From: Rhizobiaceae bacterium
GTDB lineage: Bacteria; Pseudomonadota; Alphaproteobacteria; Rhizobiales; Rhizobiaceae
NCBI GenBank assembly: GCA_023953905.1
Contig: JAMLJA010000025.1
Span: forward strand, 1 to 57,116
Length of the DNA: 57,116 nt
Direction of reading: 5' to 3'
A program made the position numbers and the translations under genes. The notes under the pieces are model-generated. The model worked only from the letters and a program-made list of their open reading frames with translations. It did no database searches and had not been told where the DNA came from. Numbering within the stretch: the stretch's first letter is position 1; each line of letters opens with the position of its first letter. Of the stretch, positions 52,485-57,116 are shown in pieces.

Positions 52485-53633
52485 ATGATGCGTGACGGGT
52501 TGCAGACCGCGATCGGCTTGATGAGTGGAACATCGATGGACGGGATCGATGTTGCAATGCTGACGACCGATGGCGTCGACCGGCTCGAATTTCATGCAAA
52601 TCTGTTTGTGCCCTACGATCCGGCATTCCGCCACAAGTTGGAATCTGCATTGCAAACCGCAAAGCTTATCACACGACGTGACGAGCGGCCCGGCGACCTC
52701 TTCGACATCGAGACGGAACTGTCCGACCGTCACGCCGACGCGGTAGAAACTTTCCTCGCGCAGAATGGTGTTGAACGGGACGATGTCGATCTGATCGGGT
52801 TTCACGGCCAGACCGTTCTGCATCGCCCCGCACAGGCACTCACGGTTCAACTTGGGGACGGTTCAAGGCTTGCGCGGCGCACACAAATTCCGGTCGTCTT
52901 CGATATGCGCGCGAACGATGTCCAGAACGGCGGGCAGGGCGCACCTCTGGTGCCTGCCTATCACGCTGCCTTGGCGCGCTCGCGCCGCGAAAACTTCGCT
53001 GAAAAATTCCCTGTCTGCTTTGTGAATATCGGCGGCATTTCGAACATCTCCTATGTGCCCGGAGAGGGCGATCCGATCGCCTTCGATACCGGTCCCGGAA
53101 ATGCCCTGATCGATCAGTGGGTATCACGGGAGGGAGGCATCCCTTATGACGCCGGCGGCGCGATCGCCAGCGAGGGCGGCGTCATTCAGGCGGTGGTCGA
53201 CCGCTATCTCGCCAGCTCATTCTTCGACAAAGCGGGCCCAAAATCGCTAGACCGGAACGATTTCACCCTTGCGGAAGTAGACGGATTGGAGCTGGCAGAT
53301 GGCGCCCGCACCCTCGCTTCCGTCTCGGCGGGCGCGATCATGCGGGCAGTCGAGCATTTGCCCGAACGGCCGAAACTCTGGATTCTCTGCGGGGGTGGAC
53401 GCAAGAACCCGCATATCGTGGGTGACATGCGAGACGCAGCGCTCGGTATGGGGGCTGAACTCGCTCTGGCCGAGGATGTCGGCCTGAATGGGGATTTCAC
53501 GGAGGCTGAAGCCTGGGCCTATCTTGCCGTTCGCGCGGTTCTCGATCTGCCGCTCACCTATCCAACGACAACCGGGTGCAAACATGCCGTCAGCGGCGGC
53601 ATTCTCACGAGGCCCGCAGGCAAAGGCGTCTGA
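52485..53633 (+). CDS. anmK: Anhydro-N-acetylmuramic acid kinase
   Basis: 382 residues. IGLMSGTSMDGID is the diagnostic N-terminal ATP loop; DLIGFHGQTVLHRP, NIGGISNISYV, FDTGPGNALID and ILCGGGRKNPHI follow in the normal order. It phosphorylates and opens anhydroMurNAc from peptidoglycan turnover, giving MurNAc-6-P. It fits the wall-remodelling genes further left (amidase, M23, PBP1A). Confidence 0.97.
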   Translation: MMRDGLQTAIGLMSGTSMDGIDVAMLTTDGVDRLEFHANLFVPYDPAFRHKLESALQTAKLITRRDERPGDLFDIETELSDRHADAVETFLAQNGVERDDVDLIGFHGQTVLHRPAQALTVQLGDGSRLARRTQIPVVFDMRANDVQNGGQGAPLVPAYHAALARSRRENFAEKFPVCFVNIGGISNISYVPGEGDPIAFDTGPGNALIDQWVSREGGIPYDAGGAIASEGGVIQAVVDRYLASSFFDKAGPKSLDRNDFTLAEVDGLELADGARTLASVSAGAIMRAVEHLPERPKLWILCGGGRKNPHIVGDMRDAALGMGAELALAEDVGLNGDFTEAEAWAYLAVRAVLDLPLTYPTTTGCKHAVSGGILTRPAGKGV

Positions 53634-53637
53634 CACG

Positions 53638-53667
53638 AAAAACGGCCGGGCATGGCGCCCGACCGTT
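53638..53667 (-). terminator. Intrinsic terminator of alpha/beta hydrolase gene
   Basis: 11-bp stem with one mismatch (53641-53651 with 53657-53667, ACGGCCGGGC / GCCCGACCGT), loop ATGGC, and TTTTT on the minus strand. It also lies directly after anmK on the other strand. Confidence 0.8.
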
Positions 53668-53704
53668 GTCATCCCTGGATACTGCCTCGATCGGCGGCAA
53701 GTGA

Positions 53705-54379
53705 TTAGCGCAGGCGCTTGACCCGCGGATCGGAAAGTTCACCCGCCAGACGCCTGTCGAGATAGTCCGCACACTCCTCAAGGAGGAGATCCGCATCGTT
53801 CGAAAAGAAATGGTTGGCACCAGGCATCGTCTTTTGCGTGATGGTTATGCCCTTTTGTGTGTGCAGCTTGTCCACCAAAGTCTGAACATCCTTTGGCGGT
53901 GCCACCTTGTCGGCCTCCCCATGGATGATCAGGCCAGACGAAGGGCAGGGCGCAAGAAACGAGAAGTCGTAGATGTTGGGCTGCGGTGCGATCGAGATGA
54001 AACCCTCGATCTCGGGACGGCGCATGAGCAGCTGCATGCCGATCCATGCGCCAAACGAGTAACCCGCAACCCAGCAGGTTTTGGAATCAGGGTGGAGAGA
54101 CTGGACCCAGTCAAGCGCGGCCGCCGCATCCGACAGTTCGCCCGCGCCATGGTCGAATTCGCCCTGGCTGCGGCCAATGCCTCTGAAATTGAAACGCAAC
54201 GTCGTGAACGAGCGCTTCTGGAACATGTAAAACAGATCATAGACGATCTTGTTGTTCATCGTGCCGCCAAACTGGGGATGCGGATGAAGCACAATCGCAA
54301 TAGGCGCATTCTTTTCCTTCGAAGGCTGATAGCGACCTTCGAGACGTCCAGCTGGACCGTTGAAAATAACCTCTGGCAT
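53705..54379 (-). CDS. Alpha/beta hydrolase (COG2945-like)
   Basis: 224 residues from the ATG at 54379 (GGAG 7 bases before it). The nucleophile elbow is GYSFGA, with LHPHPQFGGTMNN at the oxyanion region, NFRGIGRSQG, an Asp in HGEADKVAPP and catalytic His in PGANHFF. No signal peptide; cytosolic esterase-like protein of unknown substrate. In many rhizobia it lies beside the suf genes, as here, without a demonstrated functional link. Confidence 0.9.
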   Translation of the reverse strand: MPEVIFNGPAGRLEGRYQPSKEKNAPIAIVLHPHPQFGGTMNNKIVYDLFYMFQKRSFTTLRFNFRGIGRSQGEFDHGAGELSDAAAALDWVQSLHPDSKTCWVAGYSFGAWIGMQLLMRRPEIEGFISIAPQPNIYDFSFLAPCPSSGLIIHGEADKVAPPKDVQTLVDKLHTQKGITITQKTMPGANHFFSNDADLLLEECADYLDRRLAGELSDPRVKRLR

Positions 54380-54599
54380 CAATACTCCGTACGCTTCGGC
54401 CTTGAGGCTGGGACTGTCCGGCGCTACGGCCTTGACGACGCTCCCGAGCACTCTTAGAAGCTAGTTTAGAACGGTTCAAAACTGGCGGCTTCCACCGCCG
54501 CTTGGCAAGGCGGGTAAATAGGACGCCTGCGTTCGCGATTTCAAGGAAATAACGCTTCGATGCCGGGCGGAGCGCAACATCGGGATGATTTAGCAGCGA

Positions 54600-55772
54600 A
54601 TGGTCGCCACGAGGGCCTATCTTGATCACAATGCCAGCGCTCCGCTTCGCGAGAGCGCCCGCGTTGCCATGATCGAGGCACTGTCCGCGTCAAACGCGTC
54701 CTCCGTGCATGCCGAGGGTCGGGTTGCGCGCAAGATCGTCGAGGAAGCGCGGCGCAACGTAGCGTCGCTCGTAAATGCCGATCCGGCTCATGTCATCTTC
54801 ACTTCCGGGGCAACTGAGTCCGCTTCGACCCTCCTTGTATCTGAATGGCGGATGGGACGCGGCCCTGTGCGCATGTCGCACCTCTACGTCTGCGAGGCGG
54901 ACCATCCTTGCCTGCTTGGCGGCGGCCGTTTCGACAGTTCGGCGGTAACGCGGCTTCCCGTCGACAGTGACGGGGTGCTGGATCTGGCGTTTCTGAAATC
55001 TGCGCTCGACGCTCATGACAAGGAGGCCGGGCTTCCGCTTGTGGCGGTTCATCTCGCCAACAACGAGACAGGCGTCATTCAGCCCGTCGAGCGAATTACG
55101 GAAATCGTGCACGCTGCCGGCGGCGTGGTCATACTCGACGCCGTTCAGGCGGTCGGGCGTATTCCTGTCGACATCGCAGCGGGTTACGCAGATTACATGA
55201 TTCTTTCGTCACATAAGATCGGCGGACCCAAGGGCGTTGGCGCCATTGTCGCGGCCTCCGATCTGATGATGCCCAAGCCCCTCATAGCGGGTGGCGGGCA
55301 GGAGAAGGGTCATCGCGCTGGTACGGAGAACGTGCCGGGGATTGCTGGTTTTGGAGCCGCCGCGCGAGAGGCTCTTGCCGAACTGCCGCTTATTGATTCA
55401 GTGCGTGAACGTCGTGATTCCCTTGAAGAGCATTTGCTCGCAAGTGACTCTGGCGTCGAGATTTTCGGTGCGCGAGCCCAGCGACTGCCCAACACGACAT
55501 TCTTCGCACTTGCCGGAATGAAGGCGGAAACGTCTCAGATTGCATTCGATCTGGCTGGCGTGGCGATATCGGCAGGCTCCGCCTGCTCGTCGGGCAAGGT
55601 TGGACCGAGCCATGTACTGAAAGCAATGGGTTTTGGAGACCGCGCTGGCGCTCTGCGCGTTTCAATGGGCATGGCGACGACGGACGACGACATCGACCTG
55701 TTCAGGAGAGCATGGGCAGGAATTTTGGCGCGTCGACCGAAGGTAATGGATGGGGCGACCAAGGCCGCGTGA
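54600..55772 (+). CDS. Cysteine desulfurase (NifS/IscS-like)
   Basis: 390 residues, PLP enzyme that takes sulfur from cysteine. The PLP lysine is in SSHKIGGPKG (about 205), the catalytic cysteine in GSACSSGKVGPS (about 328), and DAVQAVGRIPVD precedes the PLP site. Starts with ATG at 54600. It is 157 bases upstream of sufB and likely provides sulfur for it; the sequence type is NifS/IscS-like rather than SufS-like. Confidence 0.95.
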   Translation: MVATRAYLDHNASAPLRESARVAMIEALSASNASSVHAEGRVARKIVEEARRNVASLVNADPAHVIFTSGATESASTLLVSEWRMGRGPVRMSHLYVCEADHPCLLGGGRFDSSAVTRLPVDSDGVLDLAFLKSALDAHDKEAGLPLVAVHLANNETGVIQPVERITEIVHAAGGVVILDAVQAVGRIPVDIAAGYADYMILSSHKIGGPKGVGAIVAASDLMMPKPLIAGGGQEKGHRAGTENVPGIAGFGAAAREALAELPLIDSVRERRDSLEEHLLASDSGVEIFGARAQRLPNTTFFALAGMKAETSQIAFDLAGVAISAGSACSSGKVGPSHVLKAMGFGDRAGALRVSMGMATTDDDIDLFRRAWAGILARRPKVMDGATKAA

Positions 55773-55854
55773 GCGGCCTGTGCGCTGAAAACAGATCTGG
55801 GCTGCTCGATTGGGCGGTCTGACGGGGTGAAGTCCCGGACGAGAGGTACTATAT

Positions 55855-55871
55855 GGAGCGGACACCGCTCC
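55855..55871 (+). promoter_or_regulatory. Hairpin in the sufB leader
   Basis: Perfect 7-bp stem GGAGCGG-ACA-CCGCTCC, 59 bases before the sufB ATG, followed by a weaker CGGGCC...CCCGG hairpin. No clear iron-responsive operator was found in this gap. Confidence 0.5.
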
Positions 55872-55929
55872 TCGGTGCCATAGTTTGAAAACGGTCGGGC
55901 CTTGAACCCGGCATGGATGGAGAACGCTG

Positions 55930-57116
55930 ATGCCTGCCGTGCAGGAGACGATCGAACGCGTAAAGAAGATCGACGTCGATCAATACAAATACGGATTTGA
56001 AACCGAGATCGAGACGGACAAGGCTCCCAAGGGCCTGAACGAGGACATCATCCGGTTTATCTCGGACAAGAAGAACGAGCCCGAATGGATGCTCGAGTGG
56101 CGCCTTGAGGCATTTCGCCGTTGGCTGACGCTCGAAGAGCCGACCTGGGCGCGCGTCGATTATCCGAAGATCGATTTCCAGGACATCTATTACTACGCCG
56201 CGCCGAAGAACACGCCCGGACCCACATCGCTGGAAGATGTCGATCCCGAATTGCTCAAAGTCTACGAGAAGCTGGGCATTCCGCTGCGCGAGCAGGAAAT
56301 CCTTGCGGGCGTACAAAAGCCGCAGGCCTCCGAGGAAGCTGAAAACGACAATGTCTATTCGTCGGGCCGCGTCGCAGTGGACGCCGTTTTCGACAGCGTT
56401 TCGGTTGTCACGACCTTCAAGGCCGAACTTGCCAAGGCTGGCGTCATCTTCTGCTCGATATCGGAAGCCATTCGCGAACATCCCGAACTGGTGAAGAAAT
56501 ATCTTGGTTCGGTGGTTCCCACTTCCGACAATTGCTACGCCACCTTGAACTCTGCGGTATTTACGGACGGCTCGTTCGTGTTTGTGCCGAAGGGCGTTCG
56601 CTGCCCGATGGAGCTTTCGACCTATTTCCGCATCAACGAGAAGAACACCGGACAATTCGAGCGCACCCTGATCATTTGTGAGGAGGGCGCCTACGTGTCC
56701 TACCTTGAAGGATGCACGGCACCACAGCGCGACGAAAACCAGCTTCACGCCGCGGTCGTGGAACTCGTGGCTCTCGACGACGCAGAGATCAAATATTCGA
56801 CGGTCCAGAACTGGTATCCCGGCGACGCGCAGGGCAAAGGTGGCATCTACAACTTCGTCACCAAGCGCGGCGACTGCCGCGGCGATCGCTCGAAGATCTC
56901 CTGGACTCAGGTCGAGACTGGCTCGGCGATCACCTGGAAATATCCGTCCTGCATCCTGCGCGGTGATGATTCACAGGGTGAATTCTACTCGATAGCCGTG
57001 TCCAACGGCTATCAGCAGATCGACAGTGGCACCAAGATGATCCATCTCGGGAAGAACACCCGCAGCCGGATCATTTCAAAGGGCATCGCGGCGGGCTTCA
57101 GCCAGAATACCTATCG
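55930..57116 (+). CDS. sufB: Fe-S cluster assembly scaffold protein SufB (3' end outside window)
   Basis: The first 395 codons are present. SufB with SufC and SufD builds Fe-S clusters. Typical segments are KYGFETEIETDKAPKGL, FISDKKNEPEWMLEWR, GVRCPMELSTYFRINEKNTGQFERTLI, EGCTAPQRDENQLHAAVVEL and KRGDCRGDRSKISWTQVETGSAITWKYPSCILRG (cysteine-bearing region). GGAG sits before the ATG. sufC, sufD and other genes would be expected beyond the edge. Confidence 0.97.
   Translation, partial: MPAVQETIERVKKIDVDQYKYGFETEIETDKAPKGLNEDIIRFISDKKNEPEWMLEWRLEAFRRWLTLEEPTWARVDYPKIDFQDIYYYAAPKNTPGPTSLEDVDPELLKVYEKLGIPLREQEILAGVQKPQASEEAENDNVYSSGRVAVDAVFDSVSVVTTFKAELAKAGVIFCSISEAIREHPELVKKYLGSVVPTSDNCYATLNSAVFTDGSFVFVPKGVRCPMELSTYFRINEKNTGQFERTLIICEEGAYVSYLEGCTAPQRDENQLHAAVVELVALDDAEIKYSTVQNWYPGDAQGKGGIYNFVTKRGDCRGDRSKISWTQVETGSAITWKYPSCILRGDDSQGEFYSIAVSNGYQQIDSGTKMIHLGKNTRSRIISKGIAAGFSQNTY

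Overview
The window looks like chromosome from an alphaproteobacterium of the order Hyphomicrobiales (Rhizobiales), probably close to Phyllobacteriaceae. This rests on GC-rich coding, the order rne / amidase / PBP1A / prfB, HdaA with a clamp-binding motif, an RNase E with an acidic insertion in its S1 domain, an NDUFS4-like complex I subunit and an Omp25/31-like porin. The genus cannot be fixed from sequence alone. No rRNA, insertion sequence, CRISPR array or complete prophage was seen. Both ends cut genes: a glycine-rich secreted protein on the left (minus strand) and sufB on the right (plus strand).

Layout. 1-5.8 kb: glycine-rich protein, DinB-like protein, a glutathione S-transferase, ndk, a PAS-PAS-GGDEF-EAL protein and a YbaY-like envelope protein. 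5.8-10.1 kb: a minus-strand run SDR reductase > uvrC > pgsA > moaD > moaE. 10.1-17 kb: outer-membrane beta-barrel gene behind a palindrome-rich region, a second GST, RNase T2, a small secreted protein, rlmJ, a molybdopterin oxidoreductase, and a lone gene resembling a T7 gp13-type phage protein. 17-22 kb: purM-purN, divergent from a CDP-alcohol phosphotransferase / AI-2E-family transporter / hdaA operon, then a glycine-zipper lipoprotein, a strong terminator and tRNA-Arg(TCT).

22.5-30.3 kb holds the most system-like locus: four tightly packed minus-strand genes encoding a transglutaminase + DUF2126 protein, a circularly permuted ATP-grasp + alpha-E fusion, a second transglutaminase-like protein and a zinc-binding metallopeptidase. 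The family is known as a gene association, but its product is not established; peptide ligation or modification coupled to proteolysis is an inference. 30.5-35.7 kb: methylthioribose kinase convergent with a three-gene ribose-type ABC importer with operator-like palindromes upstream.

35.9-47.6 kb: rne with a long structured leader, an AMIN-type amidase, PBP1A, prfB with the classical +1 frameshift, an M23 peptidase, a 25-residue membrane peptide, a class D beta-lactamase and a Bcp peroxiredoxin. Much of this block serves the cell wall. 47.7-57.1 kb: a large AsmA/YhdP-like protein, tyrS, anmK (wall recycling), an alpha/beta hydrolase, a cysteine desulfurase and sufB, the start of a SUF iron-sulfur cluster operon.
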